Of a stretch of DNA of 64,000 bases, positions 11,831 to 21,904 are shown in pieces; positions within the stretch are counted from its first letter, which is position 1; every line of letters begins with the position of its first letter. A program made the translations under genes and the position numbers. Location: positions 199,680 through 263,679 of the forward strand of contig NZ_PTPX01000002.1 in the NCBI RefSeq assembly GCF_003260095.1, written 5' to 3'. The notes beneath the pieces are model-generated. The model searched no databases, had not been told where the DNA came from, and worked only from the letters and a program-made list of their open reading frames with translations. Source of the stretch: Glaesserella australis (lineage in GTDB: Bacteria > Pseudomonadota > Gammaproteobacteria > Enterobacterales > Pasteurellaceae).

Positions 11831-12961
11831 ATGAAATATAAGCATATTGAAAGTACTTTAGTGCAACTTGGCAATCGTACAGACGAGCGCACAGGCGCAG
11901 TCGCAACACCCATTATTTTATCTACCGCTTACGGTCGCAGCGGCTTAGGCGAATCAACTGGCTGGGATTATACCCGTACTAAAAACCCAACCCGTGCCGT
12001 GTTAGAACAAGGCATTGCCGATCTTGAGGGCGGTGATGCAGGCTTTGCGATGTCGTCTGGTATGGCGGCAATTCAGCTTGTGATGTCACTGTTTAAAGCA
12101 CCAGATGAATGGATTATTTCTAGCGATGTTTACGGCGGAACTTACCGTTTGTTAGACTTTAGCCATAAACATCACAACACCGTGAAACCTGTTTATGTTA
12201 ATACGGCAGATGTGGCGGCGATTGAAGCGGCAATCACACCAAATACCAAAGCAATTTTTGTGGAAACCCCATCAAACCCGTTAATGGAAGAGTGCGATGT
12301 GGCGGCAATTTCAAAAATTGCCAAAAAACATAATTTGATGTTAATTGTCGATAATACTTTCTTAACACCAGTGTTGTTCCGCCCTATTGAACACGGAGCT
12401 GATATTGTCATTCACAGTGCCACCAAATATCTTGCGGGGCATAATGATGTGTTAGCAGGCTTAATTGTGGCTAAAGATTCGGAAGCTACCAAAGTAAACG
12501 GGCAGAATTTAACTGAGCGTTTATTCTACTTCCAAAACTGTGCTGGGGCGGTGCTATCACCGTTTGATTCCTACCTTGCTGTACGTGGTTTAAAAACATT
12601 GGCATTACGTATGGAACGCCATCAATCAAATGCGACAGAATTAGCCAAATTCTTAAAAGAACAACCTGAAATTGAAAGCGTGTTATATTCAGGTAAAAGT
12701 GGAATGTTATCTTTCCGCTTGCAAAAAGAAGAATGGGTGCCGCAATTCTTAAAAGCGATGAAACTGATTACTTTTGCAGAAAGTTTAGGTGGAACAGAAA
12801 GTTTTATCACTTACCCTGCAACCCAAACGCATATGGATATTCCTGAACATGAACGTATTGCACGCGGTATCACGAATACGCTATTACGTTTCTCTGTAGG
12901 GTTAGAACATGTGGAAGATATTAAAGCAGACTTGCTACAAGCTTTTGCAACGTTGAAATAG
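11831..12961 (+). CDS. Trans-sulfuration enzyme (cystathionine gamma-synthase/beta-lyase family)
   Basis: This is a 376-residue fold-type I PLP enzyme of the Cys/Met metabolism family. The PLP-lysine region is HSATKYLAGHNDVLAG, preceded by the cofactor-contacting VDNTFLTPV; the substrate/PLP tyrosine-arginine motif is DYTRTKNPTR near residue 40. Members either condense O-acyl-homoserine with cysteine (MetB), cleave cystathionine (MetC/PatB side) or use sulfide directly. The sequence does not let me separate these, so no symbol is given. The glutamate at STAYGRSGLGESTGWDYTR resembles MetB/MetI-like proteins. It follows dapB in the same direction with a 48-base gap. A strong bidirectional terminator separates it from the convergent suc genes. 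Confidence 0.88.
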   Translation: MKYKHIESTLVQLGNRTDERTGAVATPIILSTAYGRSGLGESTGWDYTRTKNPTRAVLEQGIADLEGGDAGFAMSSGMAAIQLVMSLFKAPDEWIISSDVYGGTYRLLDFSHKHHNTVKPVYVNTADVAAIEAAITPNTKAIFVETPSNPLMEECDVAAISKIAKKHNLMLIVDNTFLTPVLFRPIEHGADIVIHSATKYLAGHNDVLAGLIVAKDSEATKVNGQNLTERLFYFQNCAGAVLSPFDSYLAVRGLKTLALRMERHQSNATELAKFLKEQPEIESVLYSGKSGMLSFRLQKEEWVPQFLKAMKLITFAESLGGTESFITYPATQTHMDIPEHERIARGITNTLLRFSVGLEHVEDIKADLLQAFATLK

Positions 12962-12969
12962 ATGAAAAG

Positions 12970-12997
12970 AGAGACTAAATTGTTTAATTTAGTCTCT
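12970..12997. terminator. Bidirectional terminator between the trans-sulfuration gene and sucD
   Basis: The perfect stem AGAGACTAAATT / AATTTAGTCTCT has a 4-base loop and lies between convergent genes. Confidence 0.85.
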
Positions 12998-13011
12998 ACT
13001 ATTTGATTTAT

Positions 13012-13884
13012 TTATTTATTTAACATAGTTTGAAGTGCAGAACCAATATCAGCTAGGCTACGTACGGTTTTCACTCCCGCTGCTTCAAGGGCTGTGAATT
13101 TTTCATCGGCGGTGCCTTTGCCGCCAGAGATAATTGCTCCAGCGTGTCCCATACGTTTGCCTTTTGGTGCGGTAACGCCTGCGATGTAGCTGACGACAGG
13201 TTTGGTCACATTGGCTTTGATAAATGCCGCCGCTTCTTCTTCGGCAGAACCGCCGATTTCGCCGATCATCACAATCGCTTCTGTTTCAGGATCCTCTTGG
13301 AACAGTTTGAGAATATCAATAAAGTTTGAACCTGGAATTGGGTCGCCTCCGATACCTACGCAAGTAGATTGACCAAAGCCGTAATCGGTGGTCTGTTTAA
13401 CCGCTTCGTAGGTTAATGTGCCAGAGCGAGAAACGATACCGATTTTGCCTTTTTTATGGATACTTCCTGGCATAATACCGATTTTACATTCGTCAGGGGT
13501 AATCACACCTGGACAGTTTGGACCGATCATACGCACGCCTGTTTGGTTCAAGCGTTGTTTGACTTGGAGCATATCTAAGGTTGGAATCCCCTCAGTGATA
13601 CAAACCACAAGCTGAATACCTGCGTCAATCGCTTCTAAAATCGCATCTTTACAGCCTGGTGCTGGCACATAAATCACCGTTGCTGTTGCCCCTGTTGCTT
13701 CAACGGCTTCACGCACGGTATTGAACACAGGTAAGCCTAAATGGGTTGTGCCGCCTTTGCCTGGTGAAACACCGCCGACAAGTTGTGTGCCGTAATCTAA
13801 GGCTTGTTGTGAGTGGAATGTGCCTTGTCCGCCAGTAAAACCTTGACAGATCACTTTGGTCTCTTTGTTAATTAAAATAGACAT
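13012..13884 (-). CDS. sucD: Succinyl-CoA synthetase, alpha subunit
   Basis: SucD binds CoA and carries the phosphohistidine used in the reversible conversion of succinyl-CoA to succinate with ATP or GTP formation. The 290 residues are full length. Visible features are the N-terminal CoA-binding Rossmann part ([19 protein letters not shown]), [10 protein letters not shown], and the active-site segment [15 protein letters not shown], where the His is phosphorylated. It overlaps sucC by one base (TAATG), which indicates translational coupling. It is the last gene of the minus-strand sucABCD run. Confidence 0.97.
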   Translation of the reverse strand: MSILINKETKVICQGFTGGQGTFHSQQALDYGTQLVGGVSPGKGGTTHLGLPVFNTVREAVEATGATATVIYVPAPGCKDAILEAIDAGIQLVVCITEGIPTLDMLQVKQRLNQTGVRMIGPNCPGVITPDECKIGIMPGSIHKKGKIGIVSRSGTLTYEAVKQTTDYGFGQSTCVGIGGDPIPGSNFIDILKLFQEDPETEAIVMIGEIGGSAEEEAAAFIKANVTKPVVSYIAGVTAPKGKRMGHAGAIISGGKGTADEKFTALEAAGVKTVRSLADIGSALQTMLNK

Positions 13885-15050
13885 TATTTGCCCTCCGCTG
13901 CTTTAACGGCTTGTACCGCAGCATCGGTTAAAGTTGCTGCTGCAATGATGTTTAAGCCACTTTTCGCTAAAATTTCACGACCTAGTTCGGCATTATTGCC
14001 CTCTAAGCGAACCACCACAGGCACATTTACGCCCACTTCATTGACCGCAGCAATAATGCCGTCAGCGATTAAATCACAACGAACGATACCGCCGAAGATG
14101 TTCACCAATACGGCTTTTACCGCTTTGTCCGATAAGATGATTTTGAACGCTTCTGCCACACGTTCTTTGGTTGCACCGCCGCCCACGTCTAAGAAGTTCG
14201 CAGGGAAACCGCCGTGTAGTTTGACAATATCCATTGTCCCCATTGCAAGCCCTGCACCGTTTACCATACAGCCGATGTTGCCGTCTAGTGCCACATAGTT
14301 TAACTGGTGCGACTCGGCAAGCGCTTCTCGTGGGTCGTCTTGGCTTGGGTCGTGCATTGCAGCTAATTCAGGTTGGCGATATAAGGCATTGCCGTCCACC
14401 ACCATTTTGGCATCTAAGCAAAGCAAATTACCTTCTGTCGTGACGACAAGCGGGTTGATTTCAAGTAAAGAAAGATCTTTTTCCACAAACAATTTTGCTA
14501 ATTGGGTAAAGATAAAGGCAAATTGTTTGATTTGGTCGCCCTCTAAGCCTAATTTAAACGCCAATTCACGTCCTTGATACGCCATTCCGCCTACAAGCGG
14601 ATCGATTGCCACTTTATGTAGCAATTCAGGGGTTTTCGCCGCTACTTCTTCGATATTCATACCACCTGCACTAGATGCCATAAAGACGACTTTTTGTGAA
14701 GAGCGGTCAATCACTGCCCCTAAATAGAGTTCACGAGCAATACCTGCAGTCTCTTCCACATAAAGCGTATTGACAGGCTGACCATTTGCGTCTGTTTGGA
14801 ATGTGACTAAGCGTTTGCCGAGCCATTTGTTTGCAAATTCACGCACTTCCGCTTCGTTGCGAACTAATTTCACACCGCCAGCTTTGCCACGTCCGCCTGC
14901 GTGAACTTGGCATTTGATCGCCCAAGCATCGCCTTTGAGCTGTTTGATCGCTTCAACGGCTTCATCAGCCGTTTTACAGGCAACGCCTTGACTGACTGGG
15001 AGTTTGTATTTGGCAAAAATTTGTTTGCCTTGGTATTCGTGTAGGTTCAT
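13884..15050 (-). CDS. sucC: Succinyl-CoA synthetase, beta subunit
   Basis: SucC is the ATP-grasp subunit that pairs with SucD. I choose the ATG at 15050 (protein [12 protein letters not shown]..., 388 residues), the conserved start of the family; the longer open frame to 15119 runs into the palindromic repeat region and has no family match. Visible features include [17 protein letters not shown] (ATP-grasp glycine-rich region) and [16 protein letters not shown]. It is separated from sucB by about 266 bases that hold four REP palindromes, so its expression relative to sucAB may be modulated there. Confidence 0.97.
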   Translation of the reverse strand: MNLHEYQGKQIFAKYKLPVSQGVACKTADEAVEAIKQLKGDAWAIKCQVHAGGRGKAGGVKLVRNEAEVREFANKWLGKRLVTFQTDANGQPVNTLYVEETAGIARELYLGAVIDRSSQKVVFMASSAGGMNIEEVAAKTPELLHKVAIDPLVGGMAYQGRELAFKLGLEGDQIKQFAFIFTQLAKLFVEKDLSLLEINPLVVTTEGNLLCLDAKMVVDGNALYRQPELAAMHDPSQDDPREALAESHQLNYVALDGNIGCMVNGAGLAMGTMDIVKLHGGFPANFLDVGGGATKERVAEAFKIILSDKAVKAVLVNIFGGIVRCDLIADGIIAAVNEVGVNVPVVVRLEGNNAELGREILAKSGLNIIAAATLTDAAVQAVKAAEGK

Positions 15051-15090
15051 TGTGTTTGGGTTCCTATTTTTGAGTGTTCCTTTCTGAACA

Positions 15091-15291
15091 GTAGGGACAC
15101 ACTGCGTGTGTCCGCACAACCACTTTGGATTTCTTCACCAATTTCATATTCAGCGTTTTTGTAGGGACGCCACGCTGGCGTCCGCTAAATATCGCTTTTG
15201 CGTAAAAGTTAGATTAGACGGACGCCAACGTGGCGTCCCTACATTTACTTCGTTAATTATTTCGTAGCGGACACACGCAGTGTGTCCCTAC
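15091..15291. repeat. Nested cluster of four GTAG-headed REP palindromes (BIME-like)
   Basis: Four palindromic units occupy the sucB-sucC gap. Unit A (15091-15115) and unit B (15161-15185) point right; B' (15219-15242) and A' (15267-15291) point left. Each begins with GTAGGG, continues into a perfect 8-bp-arm hairpin with a 3-base loop and ends with CGC or CG. The A hairpin core is GGACACACTGCGTGTGTCC and the B core is GGACGCCACGCTGGCGTCC. A' is the exact reverse complement of A; B' differs from B by one base. The A-B-B'-A' order makes a nested inverted structure. GTAG plus hairpin is the signature of REP elements mobilised by REP-associated tyrosine transposases (RAYTs). No such transposase gene lies in this window. 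Confidence 0.85.
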
Positions 15292-15316
15292 AATGCTTAT
15301 AAAGGGAAACTGACTA

Positions 15317-16537
15317 TTAGATCTCTAACAACAATCTCGTTGGATCTTCCAACAAATCCTTAATCGCCACTAAGAAACCGACAGATTCACGTCCGTCAAT
15401 TAAACGGTGGTCATAGCTTAATGCAAGGTACATCATCGGGCGGATAACCACTTGACCATCAACAGCCACAGGGCGATCTTTGATTGCGTGCATACCCAAA
15501 ATTGCACTTTGCGGTGGGTTGATAATCGGGGTAGACATTAATGAACCGAACACACCGCCGTTGGTAATGGTGAAGTTTCCGCCCGTTAAGTCTTCCACTG
15601 TTAATTTACCGTCACGCCCTTTTTCCGCTAAGGCTTTGATCGCTTTTTCGATATCCGCCATTGAAAGTTTATCGCAATCACGTAACACAGGGGTGACTAA
15701 GCCACGCGGGGTGGAGACAGCAATACTTACATCAAAATAGTTGTGGTAAACCACATCGTCGCCATCAATTGACGCATTGACTTCTGGGTAGCGCTTTAAT
15801 GCTTCCACCACGGCTTTAATGTAGAACGACATAAAGCCTAAACGTACGCCGTGTTGTTTCTCGAATTTTTCGCCATACTGTTTGCGTAGGTTCATAATTG
15901 GCTGCATATCCACTTCGTTAAAGGTGGTGAGCATTGCGGTGGTGTTTTTCGCTTCAAGCAGACGCTCAGCAATACGCTTACGCAAGCGGGTCATTGGTAC
16001 ACGTTTTTCGCTACGAGATGCATAAGCTACCGTGCTGATGGTATTTTCGGCACTCGCTGCAGCTTGTTTTGCGGTTTGTTTTGAAATAGCTGCTTCGATA
16101 TCTTCACGGGTTAAACGACCGCCTACGCCAGTACCTTTGATTTGATTCGCTTCTAATCCGTGTTCAGCTAACAAACGACGAACACTTGGTGTCAATACAT
16201 CTGCTGCACTATTATCTGGTTCTAAAGAAGCGGTTTGGCGATCTAGGGGTGTAGCTTCATTTGCCGGTTTAATCGTAGCTAAGGAAAGATCGCCCGCTTG
16301 CTGTGCAGTTAAAATACCTAACACCTGTTTGCTAACAACAGTTGCACCTTCTGGTTGTTGAATATCAGTGATAACACCATCACTTGTCGCTGGGACTTCA
16401 AGCACAACTTTGTCTGTTTCAATTTCAACAATAACCTCATCACGTTTTACGGTATCACCGATTTTCTTATGCCAAGTTGCAACGGTTGCATCAGCAACAG
16501 ATTCTGGTAGATCTGGAACGAGAATTTCGATTGTCAT
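15317..16537 (-). CDS. sucB: 2-oxoglutarate dehydrogenase E2, dihydrolipoyl succinyltransferase
   Basis: SucB is the core of the 2-oxoglutarate dehydrogenase complex and transfers the succinyl group from lipoate to CoA. The start at 16537 ([13 protein letters not shown], 406 residues) has an AAGGAAAC ribosome site; the longer frame upstream is non-homologous. Domain order: lipoyl domain with the ETDKV lipoylation motif (K43), a linker, a peripheral-subunit-binding domain near residues 110-145 ([12 protein letters not shown]), then the catalytic acyltransferase with [16 protein letters not shown] near the C-terminus (His and Asp of HRxxDG). It lies between sucA and the REP-bearing gap. Confidence 0.97.
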   Translation of the reverse strand: MTIEILVPDLPESVADATVATWHKKIGDTVKRDEVIVEIETDKVVLEVPATSDGVITDIQQPEGATVVSKQVLGILTAQQAGDLSLATIKPANEATPLDRQTASLEPDNSAADVLTPSVRRLLAEHGLEANQIKGTGVGGRLTREDIEAAISKQTAKQAAASAENTISTVAYASRSEKRVPMTRLRKRIAERLLEAKNTTAMLTTFNEVDMQPIMNLRKQYGEKFEKQHGVRLGFMSFYIKAVVEALKRYPEVNASIDGDDVVYHNYFDVSIAVSTPRGLVTPVLRDCDKLSMADIEKAIKALAEKGRDGKLTVEDLTGGNFTITNGGVFGSLMSTPIINPPQSAILGMHAIKDRPVAVDGQVVIRPMMYLALSYDHRLIDGRESVGFLVAIKDLLEDPTRLLLEI

Positions 16538-16700
16538 TTTTTGTTTCCTTCTTACTTTATAGAGTGGGCGTTGACCCGTATTAAAATCTTTTATTTTGGT
16601 GGGGCAAAACCCATCCTGTATAACTAGGGAGAGAAGATTGCAAGGATGTTGCAAAATTTAGGCGAGAATTTACCGCTTGTCTGTTTCTTCTCTATCTTTG

Positions 16701-16729
16701 TTCCCTTCCCCGCAAGCGGAGAAAGGGAA
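16701..16729. repeat. Hairpin in the sucA-sucB gap
   Basis: The imperfect inverted repeat TTCCCTTCCCCGC / GCGGAGAAAGGGAA has a 2-base loop and lies just after the sucA stop on the minus strand. No T-run follows in the direction of transcription. It may stabilise or partly terminate the sucA message. Confidence 0.5.
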
Positions 16730-16739
16730 GTTATAAAAA

Positions 16740-19547
16740 CTACAGCGTTAAAGCTTCATCAACCAACGCTTTTTGTTGTTTGGTATGTAGCGACATATAA
16801 CCCGCAGCAGGTGAAGCGGAAGCAGCACGCCCTGCATATTTAAGTTTCACATTTTCAGGAATAGATGCTTCAAAATTATGTTTACTACAATACCATGCAC
16901 CTTGGTTCAATGGCTCTTCTTGGCACCATACGAAGTCAGTAACATGAGCATATTGCTCAAGCACTTTTTTAACATCTTCATGTGGGTAAGGATAAAGCTG
17001 CTCAATACGGATAATCGCAATATCAGTTTGTTCACGTTTGCGACGTTCTTCCAGTAAGTCGTAATAGACTTTACCAGAACACATCACCACTCGTTTTACT
17101 TGTTTTGGATCGAGATTATCAATTTCACCAATGACATTTTGGAATTCGCCATTGATTAATTCATCTAGCGTAGAAACCGCTAATGGATGGCGTAGTAATG
17201 ATTTAGGTGAAATTGCCACAAGTGGACGACGCATTTTGCGGATCGCTTGGCGACGTAGCATGTGGTAAACCTGTGCTGGTGTGGACGGAATACAAACTTG
17301 CATATTTTGTTCCGCACAAAGCTGTAAATAACGTTCTAAGCGAGCAGATGAGTGTTCAGGACCTTGTCCTTCATAGCCGTGTGGTAGCAACATCACAAGA
17401 CCACACATACGCCCCCATTTTTGTTCGCCAGAACTGATAAATTGGTCGATTACGATTTGTGCGCCGTTTGCAAAGTCACCAAATTGAGCTTCCCAAATGG
17501 TTAGGGTTTTCGGATCTGTTGTGGCATAGCCATATTCAAAGGCAAGTACCGCTTCTTCTGAAAGCACAGAATCCCAAACTTCAAAACGACCTTGGTTCGC
17601 GTGTAATTGAGTTAATGGCACATAACCTGTCCCGTCGTTTTGATTGTGAACAACCGCATGGCGATGGAAGAAGGTACCACGCCCCGCATCTTCACCCGAT
17701 AAACGAACGTGAGTGCCGTCATCAAGTAAAGTTGCATAAGCCATAGTTTCCGCCATACCCCAGTCGAGCAATTTATTGCCTTGATACATTTCACGACGAT
17801 CTTGGTAGATCTTCTCAACACGAGGGTGTGGACGTAACGATTCAGGATATTCACAAACCCGTTTTGCAATTTCGGTAAAACGAGCTGCTGGGAATTTGCT
17901 TTCGTATGGTGTTGTCCAGTCATAATCAAGATATTGCAACCAATCCATAGAAGCAGTATCCATTTCACGCCATTCAGGGACAACACGATTGCCGTTATCT
18001 AACGCATCACGGTAACCATTCATCATTTCGATTTCATCATCACCCGTGATAATCCCTTCAGCAATTAAGCGATCGGCATACACTTTGCGTGGTGTTGGGT
18101 GTTTTTTGATGATGCTATACATCATCGGCTGAGTCGCTAATGGCTCATCGGCTTCGTTGTGACCATGACGACGGTAAGAGATAAGGTCGATGAAAATATC
18201 ACGTTTGAATAAGCAGCGGTATTCGACAGCCATTCTTGCTGCAAATGCAACTGCTTCAGGATCGTCACCGTTAACGTGAATAATTGGTGCCTGAATCATT
18301 TTGGCAATGTCAGTACAATATTCGGTTGAGCGGGTATCGTTCGGGTTAGAGGTGGTAAAGCCGATTTGGTTATTAATTACGATACGAATAGTTCCGCCGA
18401 CTTTATAACCACGGGCATTAGACATATTTAAGGTTTCTTGCACCACACCTTGACCTGCCACAGCAGAGTCGCCGTGAACGGTAATGGCTAAGACTTTGTT
18501 ATGTTCTTTATCATGAATACGGGTTTGTCTTGCACGCACTGAGCCAATTACCACAGGGCTTACAATTTCTAAGTGTGATGGGTTAAATGCGAGTGCTAAG
18601 TGAACGTGTTTGCCGTCCACATCAAAATCAGAAGAGTAGCCTTGGTGATATTTTACGTCACCAGCACGATTGTCGTCAGCATGTTTACCTGCAAACTCAT
18701 CAAAAAGATCTGCAGGCTTTTTACCAAGCACGTTGACTAACATATTTAAGCGTCCACGGTGTGCCATTCCCATCACTACATCGGTCATTCCTTGACGACC
18801 TGCGTGACGGATAATCTCTTTCATCATCGGAATAAAGGCATCAGAACCTTCTAATGAGAAACGTTTTGCACCCGGGAATTTTGCGCCTAAGTAACGTTCT
18901 AAACCGTCGGCTGCGGTGAGTTCTGTTAATAAATTGATTTTTTCTTCTTTAGTAAATAAAGGTTTGTTTAGCACAGATTCCATTTTCGCTTGAAGCCAAT
19001 TTTTTTGCTCCATATCTTGAATGTGCATAAACTCTAAACCAATGCTACCACAGTAGGTTTCTTTTAAGGCATCAGCAAGCTCACCGAGTTTAATTGTTTC
19101 TTTGTTATAAACATAACGACCGATATTAAAGGTTTCTTCTAAGTCTTTTTCCGTTAACCCGTGATAGCGATAATCGAGTTCAGGGACTTGAGATGTTTTC
19201 CAACGATAGTAATTGAGAGGGTCTAATTTAGCTTCAAGGTGTCCACGAAAGCGGAAAGCGTTGATAAATTGTAGTACTTTAACTAATTTTGCACTGGCTT
19301 CTGGGTCAATCACCGTAATTGCTTCAGTTCGATTTTCACGGGCTAGACGGCGGAAATAATCACGCACAGAAGAGTGTGGTTGTTCCACAGCGGTAGTTTG
19401 TGGTAATTGTGCAAAGATGGCTTGCCAACTTGCATCAACGCTATCAGGATCTTCAAGATACTGCTCGTAGATTTCTTCAACATAAGACTGGTTTGCTCCA
19501 CCTAATGCCGTTGAAGCAAGCAAATCCTCGAAATTTTTATGTTGCAT
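16740..19547 (-). CDS. sucA: 2-oxoglutarate dehydrogenase E1
   Basis: SucA is the thiamine-diphosphate-dependent decarboxylase of the 2-oxoglutarate dehydrogenase complex. The 935 residues match the family length. The N-terminus (LLASTALGGANQSYVEEIYEQYLEDPDSVDASWQ, given here in part) is the standard E1o start; GMAHRGRLNMLVNVLGK and the NGDDPEAVAFAARMAVEYR segment mark the ThDP/Mg site. The transketolase-like pyrimidine and C-terminal domains follow (SGEDAGRGTFFHRHAV). It heads the minus-strand sucABCD run. lpd (E3) is not in the window. The 259-base region upstream should contain the promoter but I could not pick it with confidence. Confidence 0.97.
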   Translation of the reverse strand: MQHKNFEDLLASTALGGANQSYVEEIYEQYLEDPDSVDASWQAIFAQLPQTTAVEQPHSSVRDYFRRLARENRTEAITVIDPEASAKLVKVLQFINAFRFRGHLEAKLDPLNYYRWKTSQVPELDYRYHGLTEKDLEETFNIGRYVYNKETIKLGELADALKETYCGSIGLEFMHIQDMEQKNWLQAKMESVLNKPLFTKEEKINLLTELTAADGLERYLGAKFPGAKRFSLEGSDAFIPMMKEIIRHAGRQGMTDVVMGMAHRGRLNMLVNVLGKKPADLFDEFAGKHADDNRAGDVKYHQGYSSDFDVDGKHVHLALAFNPSHLEIVSPVVIGSVRARQTRIHDKEHNKVLAITVHGDSAVAGQGVVQETLNMSNARGYKVGGTIRIVINNQIGFTTSNPNDTRSTEYCTDIAKMIQAPIIHVNGDDPEAVAFAARMAVEYRCLFKRDIFIDLISYRRHGHNEADEPLATQPMMYSIIKKHPTPRKVYADRLIAEGIITGDDEIEMMNGYRDALDNGNRVVPEWREMDTASMDWLQYLDYDWTTPYESKFPAARFTEIAKRVCEYPESLRPHPRVEKIYQDRREMYQGNKLLDWGMAETMAYATLLDDGTHVRLSGEDAGRGTFFHRHAVVHNQNDGTGYVPLTQLHANQGRFEVWDSVLSEEAVLAFEYGYATTDPKTLTIWEAQFGDFANGAQIVIDQFISSGEQKWGRMCGLVMLLPHGYEGQGPEHSSARLERYLQLCAEQNMQVCIPSTPAQVYHMLRRQAIRKMRRPLVAISPKSLLRHPLAVSTLDELINGEFQNVIGEIDNLDPKQVKRVVMCSGKVYYDLLEERRKREQTDIAIIRIEQLYPYPHEDVKKVLEQYAHVTDFVWCQEEPLNQGAWYCSKHNFEASIPENVKLKYAGRAASASPAAGYMSLHTKQQKALVDEALTL

Positions 19548-19759
19548 AAAGACCTAACCTTATATATGTGTTTACAGAATGGTAAATTTCGACATTATAT
19601 ACTTTATCAATAAGTTATAGAGTTAGTCTCTATTTTAATCGCTTATTTATAAAGCATAGGTATCTTACTAATTATGCCTGAATTCTTTCAAAAAAACTGT
19701 GATGTAAGTCTAGTTTTTTACAAAATATTAACATTAATGAGAGATTTATTGAGAAGGAT

Positions 19760-19788
19760 AGGATGAACGTTTAGTCGTGGTTCATCCT
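19760..19788. terminator. Hairpin between sucA and the LysE-family gene
   Basis: The stem AGGATGAAC / GTTCATCCT has an 11-base loop and lies 19 bases past the end of the LysE-family gene (minus strand). There is no clear T-run, so a terminator role is tentative. The remaining sequence up to the sucA start is AT-rich without a recognisable gene. Confidence 0.45.
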
Positions 19789-19806
19789 AATAAGAGATGA
19801 ATATCT

Positions 19807-20436
19807 TTAAAGTGTTTTAAAAAGAGCAATCGCATAAATGAGTAGGCTAAAGGCAATGCCATACATGATCATACCTGTGATTGAGTCTAAAATTTGCCAT
19901 GTGCGACGTTTTTCAAAGTAAGGTGAAAGTAAGCCTGCGCCATAACCCACACCAAAAAACCATAAAAATGAGCAAATTAATGCGCCAATAAGAAATTGGA
20001 CTTTTTGTTCAAAATTAAGTGTACCACCAATACCACCGACAATTACCACGGTATCAATATAAACGTGGGGATTGAGTAATGTAATTGCTAAAGTGATTAA
20101 TACAACCTTCTTTAGTGAGCTTTTAGTTTTATCTTGTTGCATTAAAAGCTGTGATGTACCTCGATAAGCAGAAACAAAAGATCGGCTACCATAGGTAAAT
20201 AGAAAAATAGCACCGATGAGAGCTAGAGTTAAGCTTGAAATCGGAGATTGAGCGATCAGTGATCCTAATCCTAGTACACCAATACCCATTAATAATACAT
20301 CACAAACAAAACAAATTAAGGCAATCCAAAAAACGTGCTGTTTTAAAATGCCTTGCTTTAATAAAAAGGCATTTTGTGCCCCAATTGAGACGATTAAGCC
20401 AAAACAGACAACAAAACCGTGTAAAAAAGTATCCAT
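19807..20436 (-). CDS. LysE/ArgO-family amino-acid exporter
   Basis: This is a 209-residue inner-membrane protein with about six hydrophobic segments. The N-terminus contains GLIVSIGAQNAFLLKQG, the hallmark of the LysE/ArgO family (IGAQNAFLLKQ), and there is a conserved NPHVYIDTVVIVGG motif in the middle. Relatives export arginine, lysine or their analogues; the substrate here cannot be read from the sequence. It is divergent from udk, and the shared intergenic region contains an uptake signal. Confidence 0.87.
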   Translation of the reverse strand: MDTFLHGFVVCFGLIVSIGAQNAFLLKQGILKQHVFWIALICFVCDVLLMGIGVLGLGSLIAQSPISSLTLALIGAIFLFTYGSRSFVSAYRGTSQLLMQQDKTKSSLKKVVLITLAITLLNPHVYIDTVVIVGGIGGTLNFEQKVQFLIGALICSFLWFFGVGYGAGLLSPYFEKRRTWQILDSITGMIMYGIAFSLLIYAIALFKTL

Positions 20437-20454
20437 AAATTTACATCTCCGTTA

Positions 20455-20487
20455 ACAAGCGGTCGATTATACTCAAAATTTTACAAA
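20455..20487 (+). other. Uptake signal sequence upstream of udk
   Basis: A perfect ACAAGCGGTC core at 20455-20464 is followed by an AT-rich tail (AAAATTTTACAAAAATTGC). It lies in the divergent promoter region of the LysE-family gene and udk. Confidence 0.75.
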
Positions 20488-20538
20488 AATTGCGTTATAA
20501 TCCACGGAATTTTTTCCAGATCTCTTTAAGGACCATAT

Positions 20539-21192
20539 ATGCCACAAACCACAGATAAAGAATCTTGTATTGTTATTGCGATTGCTGGCGCTTCAGCATC
20601 GGGTAAAAGTCTTATTGCCTCAACTATTTATAAAGAACTCAAAGCAGAACTCTGTGAAGATGATATTGGCATTATTTCGGAAGATGCCTATTATCGAGAT
20701 CAAAGTCATCTTGCTATGGAAGAACGTGTTAAAACGAACTACGATCATCCTAATTCAATGGATCATGAATTACTTGTAGCACATTTAAAACGTCTAAAAC
20801 AAGGTCAAGCAGTCGATATTCCTGAATATGATTATGCAGAACATAATCGTAAGAAAACAGTGACGTACTTTACGCCTAAAAAGATTATTATTTTAGAAGG
20901 GATTTTATTGCTGACCGACGAAAAAATCCGTGATGAAATTAATGTCTCCATTTTCGTCGATGCACCTCTTGATATCTGTTTTATTCGCCGTTTACAACGT
21001 GATATGGAAGAACGTGGTAGAACAATGGAGTCTATTGTCAATCAATATCGTAAAACGGTTCGTCCAATGTTCTTACAATTTGTTGAGCCATCTAAACAGT
21101 ATGCAGATATTATTATTCCAAAAGGTGGAAAAAATCGTATTGCAATCAATATATTAAAAGCACAAATTAAAGAGTTACTTGGTCATAAATAG
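20539..21192 (+). CDS. udk: Uridine/cytidine kinase
   Basis: Udk phosphorylates uridine and cytidine to their monophosphates in pyrimidine salvage. The 217-residue length is typical. It has the P-loop GASASGKS near residue 17, the DAYYRDQ motif and the [13 protein letters not shown] substrate segment of uridine kinases, and a [17 protein letters not shown] lid region. It has an AAGGACCATAT ribosome region before ATG 20539. It is followed 8 bases later by dcd, so the two pyrimidine genes form a small operon. Confidence 0.97.
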   Translation: MPQTTDKESCIVIAIAGASASGKSLIASTIYKELKAELCEDDIGIISEDAYYRDQSHLAMEERVKTNYDHPNSMDHELLVAHLKRLKQGQAVDIPEYDYAEHNRKKTVTYFTPKKIIILEGILLLTDEKIRDEINVSIFVDAPLDICFIRRLQRDMEERGRTMESIVNQYRKTVRPMFLQFVEPSKQYADIIIPKGGKNRIAINILKAQIKELLGHK

Positions 21193-21200
21193 GGGGCGTT

Positions 21201-21785
21201 ATGCGTTTATGTGACAGTGATATTCAACGTTATTTGGATGAAGGTATCATCAGTTTAACTCCGCGTCCAGCAAACGAAAAAATTAATGGCGCAACCATTG
21301 ATGTTCGTTTAGGTAACTCTTTCCGTGTATTTAGAGAACATTCGACACCTTATATTGATTTAAGTGGACCTCGTGAAGAAATGGCTGCACAGCTAGAGCG
21401 AGTCATGAGTGATGAAATTATTATTGCAGATGGCGATGCTTTTTTCTTACATCCAGGTGAATTAGCATTAGCTACAACACTTGAGTCTGTAACGCTACCT
21501 GCCAATATTGTAGGTTGGTTAGATGGGCGTTCATCATTGGCTCGTCTTGGTTTAATGGTTCATGTGACCGCTCACCGAATTGATCCAGGTTGGGAAGGCA
21601 GAATCGTATTAGAGTTTTTTAATGCAGGGAAACTACCGCTTGCATTACGTCCTAATATGGCAATAGGTGCATTGAGCTTTGAAATTTTGAGTGGTTATGC
21701 ACAACGCCCATATAATGCGCGTAAAGACGCAAAATATAAAAACCAACAGAGTGCTATTTCTAGTCGCATTAATCAAGATGAATAA
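21201..21785 (+). CDS. dcd: dCTP deaminase
   Basis: Dcd deaminates dCTP to dUTP, the main route to dTTP in enterobacteria and Pasteurellaceae. The 194 residues are full length. Signatures are [15 protein letters not shown] at the start, [11 protein letters not shown], the catalytic region [17 protein letters not shown] and [17 protein letters not shown] with the catalytic glutamate. It starts 8 bases after udk and has a GGGGGCG ribosome site overlapping the end of udk. Confidence 0.97.
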   Translation: MRLCDSDIQRYLDEGIISLTPRPANEKINGATIDVRLGNSFRVFREHSTPYIDLSGPREEMAAQLERVMSDEIIIADGDAFFLHPGELALATTLESVTLPANIVGWLDGRSSLARLGLMVHVTAHRIDPGWEGRIVLEFFNAGKLPLALRPNMAIGALSFEILSGYAQRPYNARKDAKYKNQQSAISSRINQDE

Positions 21786-21844
21786 AATTTGTTCTCTACA
21801 ACATTTTGAACTTGCCTAGAAAAGTTTGATTTTAATTGAAAAAT

Positions 21845-21869
21845 AAAGCCCTGTGTTTCTCAGGGCTTT
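21845..21869. terminator. Bidirectional terminator between dcd and parC
   Basis: The perfect stem AAAGCCCTG / CAGGGCTTT has a 7-base loop, with A- and T-rich flanks, between the convergent genes. Confidence 0.85.
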
Positions 21870-21904
21870 GTGTATTTATGGACTAGGATAGGTGTGAAGG
21901 CTTT

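Noticed and set aside
15051..15119. N-terminal extension of SucC to 15119
   Set aside because: The extension reads through palindrome A, lacks a ribosome site and is absent from the family.
15051..15316. CRISPR-like array in the sucB-sucC gap
   Set aside because: Repeats are inverted palindromes of two kinds with unequal spacing and no cas genes; they fit REP elements.
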